A stretch of 64,000 nt of DNA, taken from positions 1 through 64,000 of the forward strand of contig CAYXEH010000004.1 in NCBI GenBank assembly GCA_964463915.1. The letters are read 5' to 3'. Source of the DNA: PUPG01 sp964463915. GTDB taxonomy: Bacteria; Bacteroidota; Bacteroidia; Bacteroidales; UBA7960. The position numbers and the translations under genes are program-made. Below, piece by piece: positions 52,175 through 59,937 of the stretch (the stretch's first letter is position 1; every line of letters starts with the position of its first letter). The notes under the pieces are model-generated. The model saw only the letters and a program-made list of their open reading frames with translations. It ran no database searches and was not told the DNA's origin.

Positions 52175-52274
52175 NNNNNNNNNNNNNNNNNNNNNNNNNN
52201 NNNNNNNNNNNNNNNNNNNNNNNNNNNNNNNNNNNNNNNNNNNNNNNNNNNNNNNNNNNNNNNNNNNNNNNNNN
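52175..52274. other. Assembly gap (100 N)
   Basis: Exactly 100 undetermined bases. The first sequence to the right contains AACCAACAAC (52285-52294), the boundary phrase of the REP-like clusters in this window, so the gap may hide such a cluster. Confidence 0.95.
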
Positions 52275-52379
52275 GGCCCGTGCGAACCAACAACTTTTTT
52301 AGTTACCGCAAAGGTAGTAATTCTTCATAATTCCATGACTTTATGTCCGAAGTCTGGGGTAATTTCCCACATAAAGCAT

Positions 52380-52387
52380 TAACTTTG
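52380..52387 (+). promoter_or_regulatory. -7 box before the sigma-54-type activator gene
   Basis: TAACTTTG matches TAnnTTTG and lies 30 bases before the ATG at 52418. No clear -33 element is visible. Confidence 0.45.
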
Positions 52388-52417
52388 CAATGATAAACTG
52401 ACGTAATGGCATAACCC

Positions 52418-53668
52418 ATGGACATCCAATCCATCAAACAACGATTTGGCATCATCGGCCACTCTCCCAGGCTGGACCGGGCAATTGACGTGGCCCGGCA
52501 GGTGGCTCCTACGGATATCACTGTATTGATTACCGGTGAAAGCGGAACCGGTAAAGAGGCTTTCCCGAAAATCATCCACCAGTTGAGTCCGCGTAAACAC
52601 GGACCCTATATTGCCGTAAATTGCGGGGCCATTCCTGAGGGCACGATCGATTCTGAACTTTTCGGGCACGAAAAAGGATCTTTTACCGGTGCGCATGAAG
52701 CGCGGAAGGGGTATTTTGAAGTCGTCAACAAGGGAACCATTTTCCTGGACGAAGTGGCCGAATTGCCCCTCCTCACGCAAGTCAGGTTACTTCGTATCCT
52801 GGAAAGCGGGGAGTTTATCAAGGTAGGAGCTTCCAAGGTGATTAAAACGGATGTACGTGTAGTTGCCGCATCCAATGTCAGCCTGCAGGAAGCGGTCAAT
52901 AAGGGAAAATTCCGTGAAGACCTTTATTACAGGCTGAACACGGTTCCGATCAGGGTGCCTCCGCTGCGGGAACGGAAAGAAGACATTGTGATGCTGTTTA
53001 AAAAATTCTCTGCCGATTTTGCAGAGAAATACCGCATGCCTCCCCTTCACCTGACCCATGATGCAGAGCAGTTGCTGATCAATCACCGCTGGTCGGGAAA
53101 TGTACGCCAGCTTAAGAATCTGGCCGAGCAGATATCGGTGATTGAACAAGACAGACACATTACCGCGGATACGATCAACCGTTACCTGCCCGACGAAAAG
53201 GACAACCCCCTGCCTGTGCTGTTTGACCAGAATCATCATGCAAACACGGGAATGAATGAAAGGGAGATCCTGTACAAGGTACTGTTTGACATGAGAAAAG
53301 ACATCACTGACATGAAGAAAATTATCATGCGGATGATGCAGGAAGGCCAGGTATCAAACAGTTTTCAGGAAGAACATGCCCATCTGATCGAAAAATTAAC
53401 CAATAAAGAAAGGGACTTACCGCAGGTTTACCAGGAAGAGGAGGAAAACATTCCCGGAAGGGAAGAACACTATGACGACCTGGTGGAAAATTATGAGGAG
53501 GCCAACCATGAATATCTTGAAGAGAACCTCTCCCTGCAGGAAAGAGAGAAAGACCTTATCGAAAGGGCTTTACAAAAACATAACGGCAGACGCAAAAAGG
53601 CCGCAAGGGAGCTGGGAATTTCAGAAAGAACACTGTATCGGAAAATCAAGGAATACGGCATTGCATGA
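52418..53668 (+). CDS. Sigma-54-interaction-domain transcriptional activator, no receiver domain
   Basis: A 416-aa AAA+ regulator. Walker A is GESGTGKE (about residues 42-49), the sigma-54 contact loop reads FGHEKGSFTGA (GSFTGA in place of GAFTGA, about 86-96), Walker B is GTIFLDEVAELP and the arginine-finger region is FREDLYYRLNTVPIRVPPLRER. A Fis-type helix-turn-helix ends the protein (RKKAARELGISERTLYRKIKEYG). There is no N-terminal receiver or sensor domain; a charged coiled region (about 300-370) lies between AAA+ and DNA-binding parts. It starts a run of genes with lptE, a TPR-like gene and secG. In related Bacteroidota miaB lies just upstream; here that place is an assembly gap. Confidence 0.93.
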   Translation: MDIQSIKQRFGIIGHSPRLDRAIDVARQVAPTDITVLITGESGTGKEAFPKIIHQLSPRKHGPYIAVNCGAIPEGTIDSELFGHEKGSFTGAHEARKGYFEVVNKGTIFLDEVAELPLLTQVRLLRILESGEFIKVGASKVIKTDVRVVAASNVSLQEAVNKGKFREDLYYRLNTVPIRVPPLRERKEDIVMLFKKFSADFAEKYRMPPLHLTHDAEQLLINHRWSGNVRQLKNLAEQISVIEQDRHITADTINRYLPDEKDNPLPVLFDQNHHANTGMNEREILYKVLFDMRKDITDMKKIIMRMMQEGQVSNSFQEEHAHLIEKLTNKERDLPQVYQEEEENIPGREEHYDDLVENYEEANHEYLEENLSLQEREKDLIERALQKHNGRRKKAARELGISERTLYRKIKEYGIA

Positions 53669-53742
53669 CCTGTGTCTGCGCATCGTGTGAGCCGTGTCCA
53701 CAAATCACATGATGCATAGCCGGTAATATCAAACAAAAACAA

Positions 53743-54258
53743 ATGCATAACAATCATTATTTCCCCGTATTACTTATCGTTTTGCTGAGCCTGACATGGC
53801 TTTCTGGCTGCGGCGTTTATTCATTCACCGGGGCAAGCATCCCTCCCCAGGCCGAAACTGTTTCCGTCAGTCATTTCCCCAATGATGCTTCCATGGTACA
53901 ACCAACGCTTAGCCAGTATTTCACGGAATCATTGCAGGATAAGTTTCTTCGCCAGACCAACCTGCAGCTGGTAGACGGGGTGGGACACCTTCATTTTGAA
54001 GGAGCTATTACGGATTATGAGACCGAACCGGTTGCCATCTCGGGCGATGACAGGGCTGCCCGGAACCGCCTTACCATCACAGTGGAGGTCTCCTTTTATA
54101 ATGAATTTGATGAAGATGCCGACTTTAACCGCTCCTTTTCACGGTATTACGAATATGACAGTAACCTGAGCCTGTCAGAGGTGGAAGACGAAGCCATGGA
54201 AACGATCACAGAAGAGTTGGTGGAAGACATTTTCAACCAGGCAGTTGTTGACTGGTAA
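53743..54258 (+). CDS. lptE: LptE-like lipopolysaccharide-assembly lipoprotein
   Basis: A 171-aa protein with a lipoprotein signal (PVLLIVLLSLTWLSGCGVYS, lipobox LSGC) and the short LptE fold: YSFTGASIPPQAETVSVSHF, then a variable beta domain (GAITDYETEPVAISGD) and a C-terminal helix (ELVEDIFNQAVVDW). In the outer membrane it plugs the LptD barrel that inserts LPS. Placement between the sigma-54-type regulator and secG is the conserved Bacteroidota order. Sequence conservation in this family is low, so the call leans partly on context. Confidence 0.85.
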   Translation: MHNNHYFPVLLIVLLSLTWLSGCGVYSFTGASIPPQAETVSVSHFPNDASMVQPTLSQYFTESLQDKFLRQTNLQLVDGVGHLHFEGAITDYETEPVAISGDDRAARNRLTITVEVSFYNEFDEDADFNRSFSRYYEYDSNLSLSEVEDEAMETITEELVEDIFNQAVVDW

Positions 54259-54276
54259 AGCAAAGAACAGCATACT

Positions 54277-55002
54277 ATGCGACAAACGTTTTCTGACCTG
54301 ATCACTGGCCGGCGCATAGCCGATCAATCAGTAACCGTCTTTCTGGAACGGCTGGTGACACAATACCCCTATTGCCAGGCAGGACAGATGTTGTATGCAA
54401 AGGCACTGCAACAATCTGCCGATCCTTCCTTTGATCAGCAGATGAACCTTGCCATGGCCGCGGCACCTGACAGGAGGCACTTCCGCTCTTTCCTTTCGGA
54501 GCAGCCGGAACGCGGCAGGGTGTATCACCAGGTTTATGACCCGGAGGAACTCCTTTATTCAGCCCCTGCCTGGGAGACAGGTGAAACAACAATTCCCGGC
54601 CATACAGCTGAAGCCGGTGAAGCCACAGGAGGCGGTGAGGCAGGGAATCCTGATCAGGCAACGAGTTCCACAGGCCGGGGGAAGACCCCGGGTCCAGGAT
54701 CCGGCCCGGCATCGGACCAGGAAACCGGGCACAAAACCAGGCAGCAGGAGATTATCGACCGTTTTTTAAGCAAAAACCCACGCATAGAGGGCCGAAAGGG
54801 CCCAATACCGGAAGAAGAAATGGCACCGGAAAGCCTGGATGATCACCCTGAGTTGATCAGCGAAACCCTTGCCGGAATTCACCTTAAACAGGGAAAGACC
54901 GGAAAGGCCATTGATATTTACAAGAAATTAAGTTTGAAATTTCCGGAAAAAAGCAGTTACTTTGCAAAAAAAATCCGTTCCATTGAACGGAACGCCAATT
55001 AA
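54277..55002 (+). CDS. Conserved hypothetical protein with C-terminal TPR-like motif
   Basis: A 241-aa protein of Bacteroidota found between lptE and secG. The N-terminal 85 residues are helical (LVTQYPYCQAGQMLYAKALQ). The middle (about 95-155) is low-complexity, rich in Gly, Glu, Thr and Pro, and likely disordered. The C-terminal LISETLAGIHLKQGKTGKAIDIYKKL and the following LKFPEKSSYFAKKI resemble a single tetratricopeptide repeat. No signal peptide. Function is unknown, but it may assist an envelope-assembly step. It starts 18 bp after lptE and is followed 17 bp later by secG. Confidence 0.8.
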   Translation: MRQTFSDLITGRRIADQSVTVFLERLVTQYPYCQAGQMLYAKALQQSADPSFDQQMNLAMAAAPDRRHFRSFLSEQPERGRVYHQVYDPEELLYSAPAWETGETTIPGHTAEAGEATGGGEAGNPDQATSSTGRGKTPGPGSGPASDQETGHKTRQQEIIDRFLSKNPRIEGRKGPIPEEEMAPESLDDHPELISETLAGIHLKQGKTGKAIDIYKKLSLKFPEKSSYFAKKIRSIERNAN

Positions 55003-55019
55003 ATATAAACTTTAACCTG

Positions 55020-55400
55020 ATGGGTACTTACGTATTATTATCTGTTTTGATCCTGATCACCTGCATTTTGCTTGTGCTGATCGTATTGGTTCAAAATGCA
55101 AAAGGCGGCGGACTTGCCTCTAATTTTTCTTCAAACAACCAGGTAATGGGGGTACGTAAAACGACCGACTTCCTGGAAAAAACCACCTGGACCCTGGCCA
55201 TTGTATTGTTGATCCTCACCCTGACAACCAACTTTGTGATCCCTCGCGGTGAGGTGGCACAAGCTCCGCAGGAAAGTGAAGTGCGCGACCTGATTCCTGC
55301 TTCAGAGGAAGCTCCCGCCCAACAACTCCCTACCCAGGAAATTCCTGAGGAAGTGGAGGATATTCAGGAAATCCCTGAAATGGACGATATCGAAAACTAA
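55020..55400 (+). CDS. secG: Protein translocase subunit SecG
   Basis: A 126-aa membrane protein with two helices (VLLSVLILITCILLVLIVLV and WTLAIVLLILTLTTNFV) joined by QNAKGGGLASNFSSNNQVMG, the conserved SecG loop. A C-terminal acidic, Pro/Glu-rich tail of about 45 residues is longer than in Escherichia coli. It is part of the SecYEG channel. A strong terminator follows, ending the activator-lptE-TPR-secG unit. Confidence 0.95.
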   Translation: MGTYVLLSVLILITCILLVLIVLVQNAKGGGLASNFSSNNQVMGVRKTTDFLEKTTWTLAIVLLILTLTTNFVIPRGEVAQAPQESEVRDLIPASEEAPAQQLPTQEIPEEVEDIQEIPEMDDIEN

Positions 55401-55420
55401 TCACAGATCAGGATTCCATA

Positions 55421-55461
55421 AAAAAAGTGTCAGAATGGCATACCATTCTGACACTTTTTTT
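55421..55461 (+). terminator. Intrinsic terminator after secG
   Basis: AAAAAAGTGTCAGAATGG (55421-55438) and CCATTCTGACACTTTTTT (55443-55460) form a perfect 18-bp stem around a 4-base loop and end in T's. Confidence 0.92.
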
Positions 55462-55516
55462 ATGGCCAAAGGCAAAATATGCAAATTTGACGTGATATAT
55501 CCCGGGGCCTGGCCTT

Positions 55517-55531
55517 TGGCACAATATATGA
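55517..55531 (+). promoter_or_regulatory. Possible sigma-54-like element upstream of groES
   Basis: TGGCACAATATATGA shares the core TGGCACAATAT with the element at 17900, but the -12 half reads ATGA. It lies 75 bases before the groES ATG. This is a weak candidate. No CIRCE element was found. Confidence 0.25.
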
Positions 55532-55605
55532 ACATCCCGACGTAGCATTATCCAATGTGAAGCTTTTAACAAACCATATTGTCTAACAAGTAAAAACGAA
55601 AGAAA

Positions 55606-55884
55606 ATGGCAAAAGTAAACATCAAACCTTTAGCTGATCGCGTAGTGGTTGAGCCGGCCCCTGCGGAAGATAAAACTGCAGGCGGTATTATTATCCCCGA
55701 CACTGCCAAGGAAAAACCCCAGATGGGTACCGTGGTAGCGGTAGGTGAAGGAACCAAAGATGCTCCCGTTACCCTGAAGGTCGGAGAAAAAGTGTTGTAT
55801 GGAAAGTATGCGGGCACTGAACTGACACTGGAAGGACAGGACTATCTGATCATGCGTGAATCAGACATCTATGCCGTTATATAA
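55606..55884 (+). CDS. groES: Co-chaperonin GroES
   Basis: A 92-aa heptameric lid of the chaperonin. The sequence KPLADRVVVEPAPAEDKTAGG is the standard start with the mobile loop (KTAGGIIIPDTAKEKPQ), and EKVLYGKYAGTELTLEGQDY is the conserved end. groEL follows after 42 bp, in the usual operon. It caps the folding cavity in the cytoplasm. Confidence 0.98.
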   Translation: MAKVNIKPLADRVVVEPAPAEDKTAGGIIIPDTAKEKPQMGTVVAVGEGTKDAPVTLKVGEKVLYGKYAGTELTLEGQDYLIMRESDIYAVI

Positions 55885-55926
55885 GAACCGGAAAGAATCA
55901 TTTCATAACATAAAAAACAGAACATC

Positions 55927-57567
55927 ATGGCAAAAGACATAACATTCAACCTGGAAGCAAGAAACGCACTGAAGAGAGGAGTCGACCAACTTTCAGACGC
56001 TGTTAAAGTAACCCTGGGGCCCAAAGGCCGTAATGTAATCATGGACAAAAAATTTGGTGCTCCCGCCATCTCCAAAGATGGGGTGACAGTAGCCAAAGAA
56101 ATCGAACTGGAAGACGCTGTAGAGAACATGGGTGCCCAGATGGTCAAGGAAGTGGCCAGCAAAACCGCTGACGTGGCTGGTGACGGCACAACCACCGCTA
56201 CTGTTCTGGCACAGTCTATCATTCAGACCGGCCTGAAAAACGTGGCTGCCGGTGCCAACCCCATGGATCTGAAACGCGGCATCGACAAAGCCGTGGAAGA
56301 GGTAATAAAAAGCCTGCGCAAGCAGTCCAAAGAAGTGGGCGACAGCAACGAAAAAATCGAGCAGGTAGCCACCATTTCAGCCAACAACGACCATTCCATC
56401 GGCAAACTGATCGCACAGGCGATGGAGAAAGTGAAAAAAGAAGGTGTGATCACCATCGAAGAAGCCAAAGGTACCGAAACCAGCGTGGAGATGGTTGAGG
56501 GAATGCAGTTCGACCGCGGATACATTTCTCCTTATTTCGTCACTGACAGCGAGAAAATGGAGACCGTATTTGAAGATCCTTACATTTTGATCTATGACAA
56601 GAAGATCAGCACCATGAAAGATCTTCTGCCCCTGCTGGAAAAGGTGGTACAATCAGGCAAGCCCCTGATGATCATTTCTGAAGATGTGGATGGTGAAGCA
56701 CTTGCCACCCTGGTAGTGAATAAACTGCGCGGATCACTGAAGATCGCCGCCGTGAAAGCTCCCGGGTTCGGTGACCGCAGAAAAGCCATGCTGGAAGATA
56801 TCGCCATCCTGACCGGTGGTACCGTGATCAGTGAAGAGCAGGGCTACAAGCTGGAAAACGCTGACCTGTCGCACCTTGGTAGCGCAGAAAAAGTGAGTAT
56901 CGATAAAGACAACACCACCATCGTAAGCGGAAAAGGTGACAAAGAAAACATCAAGGCCCGCGTGAACCAGATCAAAGGCCAGATGGAAAACACCACCAGC
57001 GATTATGACAAGGAAAAATTGCAGGAGCGTCTGGCCAAACTGGCAGGCGGAGTAGCTGTTCTTTACGTTGGTGCTGCCAGCGAGGTGGAAATGAAGGAAA
57101 AGAAAGACCGTTTTGACGATGCATTGCATGCCACCCGCGCAGCTGTAGAAGAAGGTATTGTACCTGGTGGCGGAATTGCCTACGTCCGTTCATTGAAAGC
57201 CCTCGAAAAATTCAAAGGCGACAATATGGATGAAAACACAGGCATTGCCATCATACGCAGGGCCCTTGAAGAACCATTGCGCATGATCGTTGAAAACGCC
57301 GGTGTAGAAGGATCAATCGTTATCCAGAAAGTAAAAGAGGGCAAGGACGACTTCGGCTTCAACGCCCGCACTGAAAAGTATGAAAACCTCTATGAATCAG
57401 GCGTGATCGACCCGACCAAAGTTACCCGTGTAGCACTGGAGAATGCCGCTTCAATCGCAGGTATGCTGCTGACCACAGAATGTGTGCTGGCCGACATTCC
57501 GGAAGAAAAAGGCGAAGGCGCACCTCCGATGAGCCCGGGCATGGGCGGAATGGGCGGAATGATGTAA
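55927..57567 (+). CDS. groEL: Chaperonin GroEL
   Basis: A 546-aa chaperonin subunit that folds cytosolic proteins in an ATP-driven cycle with GroES. The ATP-binding motif GDGTTTATVLAQSI, the apical-domain MQFDRGYISPYFVTD and the C-terminal flexible GMGGMGGMM tail are visible; the length is normal. Only one groEL is seen in this window. A terminator follows, and an assembly gap lies 122 bp downstream. Confidence 0.98.
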   Translation: MAKDITFNLEARNALKRGVDQLSDAVKVTLGPKGRNVIMDKKFGAPAISKDGVTVAKEIELEDAVENMGAQMVKEVASKTADVAGDGTTTATVLAQSIIQTGLKNVAAGANPMDLKRGIDKAVEEVIKSLRKQSKEVGDSNEKIEQVATISANNDHSIGKLIAQAMEKVKKEGVITIEEAKGTETSVEMVEGMQFDRGYISPYFVTDSEKMETVFEDPYILIYDKKISTMKDLLPLLEKVVQSGKPLMIISEDVDGEALATLVVNKLRGSLKIAAVKAPGFGDRRKAMLEDIAILTGGTVISEEQGYKLENADLSHLGSAEKVSIDKDNTTIVSGKGDKENIKARVNQIKGQMENTTSDYDKEKLQERLAKLAGGVAVLYVGAASEVEMKEKKDRFDDALHATRAAVEEGIVPGGGIAYVRSLKALEKFKGDNMDENTGIAIIRRALEEPLRMIVENAGVEGSIVIQKVKEGKDDFGFNARTEKYENLYESGVIDPTKVTRVALENAASIAGMLLTTECVLADIPEEKGEGAPPMSPGMGGMGGMM

Positions 57568-57611
57568 TCATTTAACCCTTCATATAAGCAGCCTTTTTCA
57601 ATGGTTGCTGC

Positions 57612-57651
57612 AAAAAAAACGGATTGGCTTCACGCCAGTCCGTTTTTTTTT
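57612..57651 (+). terminator. Intrinsic terminator after groEL
   Basis: ACGGATTGGC and GCCAGTCCGT pair around a 5-base loop (one G-T pair), flanked by A and T tracts. The symmetrical tracts would also stop a leftward transcript. Confidence 0.88.
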
Positions 57652-57689
57652 CCTGTTTCCCCGGGCCAGAGGTGCGGACCGGGCTGCCA

Positions 57690-57789
57690 NNNNNNNNNNN
57701 NNNNNNNNNNNNNNNNNNNNNNNNNNNNNNNNNNNNNNNNNNNNNNNNNNNNNNNNNNNNNNNNNNNNNNNNNNNNNNNNNNNNNNNNN
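57690..57789. other. Assembly gap (100 N) flanked by a shared 13-mer
   Basis: The 13 bases GACCGGGCTGCCA occur directly on both sides of the N run (57677-57689 and 57789-onward). The two contig ends may overlap, so the true gap could be zero, or a tandem repeat may lie here. Confidence 0.9.
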
Positions 57790-57842
57790 GACCGGGCTGC
57801 CAATCCCACAACCGGAATTGCCGGGATCAATCAATGATTGCC

Positions 57843-58280
57843 CTATTCTTCATGAATGGTGATCTTCTCAATTTTATCGCCCTGACGGATGTCATCAATG
57901 ACCTCCAGGCCTTCCACCACCTTCCCGAAACAGGTATGGTTGCCATCAAGGTGGGCAGTATTGGTCCGGCTGTGACAGATAAAGAATTGTGACCCCCCGG
58001 TATTGCGGCCCGCATGAGCCATTGACAACACACCACGGTCATGATACTGGTTGCCGCCATCGGTCTCACAATCAATGGTGTAACCCGGGCCACCCATGCC
58101 GGTTCCGTCCGGGCATCCTCCCTGAATCACAAAATCGGGGATCACCCTGTGGAATGTCAGTCCGTCATAAAATCCTTTACGTGAAAGATCCACAAAGTTT
58201 TTTACTGTATTGGGTGCATCCTTCTCGTAAAAATGCACCTTCATGTTGCCTTTTTCTGTCTTGATATTTGCTGTTAGCAT
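57843..58280 (-). CDS. Peptidyl-prolyl cis-trans isomerase, cyclophilin type
   Basis: A 145-aa cyclophilin. The active-site motif FHRVIPDFVIQGGCPDGTGMGGPGY carries the catalytic Arg, Phe and Gln of the family, and SQFFICHSRT supplies the second part. It lacks a signal peptide, so it is cytosolic and assists proline isomerisation in folding. The ATG at 58280 is preceded by an AT-rich stretch. A lipoprotein gene precedes it on the same strand, 16 bp away. Confidence 0.94.
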   Translation of the reverse strand: MLTANIKTEKGNMKVHFYEKDAPNTVKNFVDLSRKGFYDGLTFHRVIPDFVIQGGCPDGTGMGGPGYTIDCETDGGNQYHDRGVLSMAHAGRNTGGSQFFICHSRTNTAHLDGNHTCFGKVVEGLEVIDDIRQGDKIEKITIHEE

Positions 58281-58296
58281 AGATAAGATTTATTAA

Positions 58297-58722
58297 TTAA
58301 TCAATTATATTTAATTCGGCACTCAACCTGTCAAAAAAATCACCTTCTTCCAATACCGATGAAACCGTGTAATGCAGGGTGATCACACTACCTCTCAACT
58401 CTCCTTCACCCTCCACCTCATAGAAATTATAGACCTGAGAGGGGATAATCAGACGCTGCCCGTCCACACGGGCCCCGGCATCAAAATCCATATTATAAAA
58501 GTTGGAGATAATCACAAAGTCTTCCGTTCCCTGGTCAGCGCGTATGATCACTTCGTATTCCGGGCGCTGCGAATAGGTCACCTGACTGTACTCCTCCACT
58601 TCATACCGGCCAAGAAAACTGCTGCGTTCATCCCCGTTATCTGAAGAGCAACCAGAAATAGAAAGGGTCGTCAGAACAAGGAAACCTGCAAGCCATCTTA
58701 CCGGTATACAGAAAGACTGCAT
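58297..58722 (-). CDS. Hypothetical lipoprotein, about 140 aa
   Basis: I do not recognise a family. The ATG at 58722 gives MQSFCIPVRWLAGFLVLTTL followed by SISGCSSDNGDE, a lipoprotein signal with lipobox SISGC. The mature part of about 110 residues is predicted mainly beta (EVEEYSQVTYSQRPEYEVIIRAD, QRLIIPSQVYNFYEVEGEGELRG), like a small lipocalin- or META-like barrel. The frame stays open 80 codons further upstream to 58962, but that stretch is the 71-bp repeat and is not part of the protein. It is followed by the cyclophilin gene. Confidence 0.75.
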   Translation of the reverse strand: MQSFCIPVRWLAGFLVLTTLSISGCSSDNGDERSSFLGRYEVEEYSQVTYSQRPEYEVIIRADQGTEDFVIISNFYNMDFDAGARVDGQRLIIPSQVYNFYEVEGEGELRGSVITLHYTVSSVLEEGDFFDRLSAELNIID

Positions 58723-58834
58723 CTGCCCATTAATTGGTGAATAACTGTTGTCAAAAATAAGGATTTTTCTCTCCCCCGGCATGATGCCGGTAAAAGTATA
58801 CCTACGGGAGGTGAACCTTATGCTTCGGATTCGG

Positions 58835-58995
58835 TTGCCGGCCCCTGGCGGGAGTGGCCCCTTCCGCAGGAAGGATGACCCCAGACCACATATGCCGGAT
58901 CCGGTTCCCGCAAACTTAACGGGAGGGGCCCCTTCCGCAGGAAAGGTGGCCGCAAACCGCATATCCGGGGTCAGCTTCCCGGCTCCTGGCGGCGG
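58835..58995. repeat. 71-bp-period tandem duplication touching the DUF3108 gene end
   Basis: CCCCTTCCGCAGGAA occurs at 58859-58873 and again at 58930-58944, within units that begin GGAGTGGCCC (58851) and GGAGGGGCCC (58922). A third partial copy, GGCTCCTGGCGG, lies within the last codons of the DUF3108 gene (58971-59855), matching GGCCCCTGGCGG at about 58840. About 2.5 units are present. Confidence 0.78.
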
Positions 58996-59855
58996 CCTGA
59001 ATCAGGCACAAAAGACTCGATGGGATAACGCAGGCGTCTGAACCCGCTCATCTCCAGGCGTGCCCGGCCAACCACAAGCCCGGACTCGATACGTATCGGT
59101 ATCCGGTTTTTGTCGTCTGATATCCAGATGGTCATGGGGTAAGGCTGACTGAAAACGGGACCTTCAAGCACCTCGGGTTTAAATTTGAGGGTATTGAAAG
59201 TACCCATGGAGGTGGTGATCTGCTCCCGGCCTTCATACATGACGCGGCTTACATACACCGTATCATGCATAAACAGGTCAACGCCAATGGCATCACCCGC
59301 TTCAAGGGAGTCCAGATCAAATGAACGGGTGTAATAGAACGCAGATAGCAGATCCTGTAACTGCCCGGGAATTTCAGTAGTTTGGCGGATGGTTACGGAT
59401 GCGTTACGAACACTCCGGGCCTTCAGGTTGTCATAATCGAAGGTTACGTTATAATTGCGACGATAACCTCCTTCCCTGACCTGTTCGATGAAGCGAAGGG
59501 ATTTACTGGTCTCCGGGTCAAAATAGGATTCATAACTGTTTTCCACCCTGAAAAACCAGTTGAATACACCGATTGTTTCCACGGTACCTGCAAAATGCAT
59601 CAACTCTCGCCCGTCAATCCTGGCCGGCTGCTCCCTGACCTCCAGGACCGCATTCCCGGCTTTCACATTACCAGTAATATGGCTGTTATACAAAACACGG
59701 AATTCAAACCGCTCCCCCGGTCTGAAAGGAAATTCCACCGGCTCCTTTCTTTCACCCTTTTCCGTTTCATTGGCAAAACCGGCTAATGAGAGGGCCAACA
59801 GCAAAATAAAGACCAACGAATTAATGTACCTTCCATGAATTATCGCCCATTTCAT
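58971..59855 (-). CDS. DUF3108 domain-containing protein
   Basis: A 294-aa exported protein. A signal peptide (SLVFILLLALSLAGFANE) precedes a beta-rich domain. Family landmarks are FRPGERFEFRVLYNSHITGNVKAG, the YESYFDPETSKSLRFIEQVREGGY block and KFKPEVLEGPVF, then PYPMTIWISDDKNRIPIRIES near the end. Members occur widely in Bacteroidota and Proteobacteria and are predicted to be periplasmic, of unknown function. It is transcribed toward the lipoprotein and cyclophilin genes, with a duplicated stretch of its own end in the spacer. Confidence 0.85.
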   Translation of the reverse strand: MKWAIIHGRYINSLVFILLLALSLAGFANETEKGERKEPVEFPFRPGERFEFRVLYNSHITGNVKAGNAVLEVREQPARIDGRELMHFAGTVETIGVFNWFFRVENSYESYFDPETSKSLRFIEQVREGGYRRNYNVTFDYDNLKARSVRNASVTIRQTTEIPGQLQDLLSAFYYTRSFDLDSLEAGDAIGVDLFMHDTVYVSRVMYEGREQITTSMGTFNTLKFKPEVLEGPVFSQPYPMTIWISDDKNRIPIRIESGLVVGRARLEMSGFRRLRYPIESFVPDSGRRQEPGS

Positions 59856-59937
59856 AGCCGTTGTTTTCTCAATACCGGCAATTATGGTGCCATACCCAAC
59901 AGGATCAGAAAGCCCGGATCATTGACAATGGGGAAAA

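Noticed and set aside
58723..58962. An 80-codon N-terminal extension of the lipoprotein gene
   Set aside because: The extension is the 71-bp repeat; the lipoprotein signal starts at 58722.
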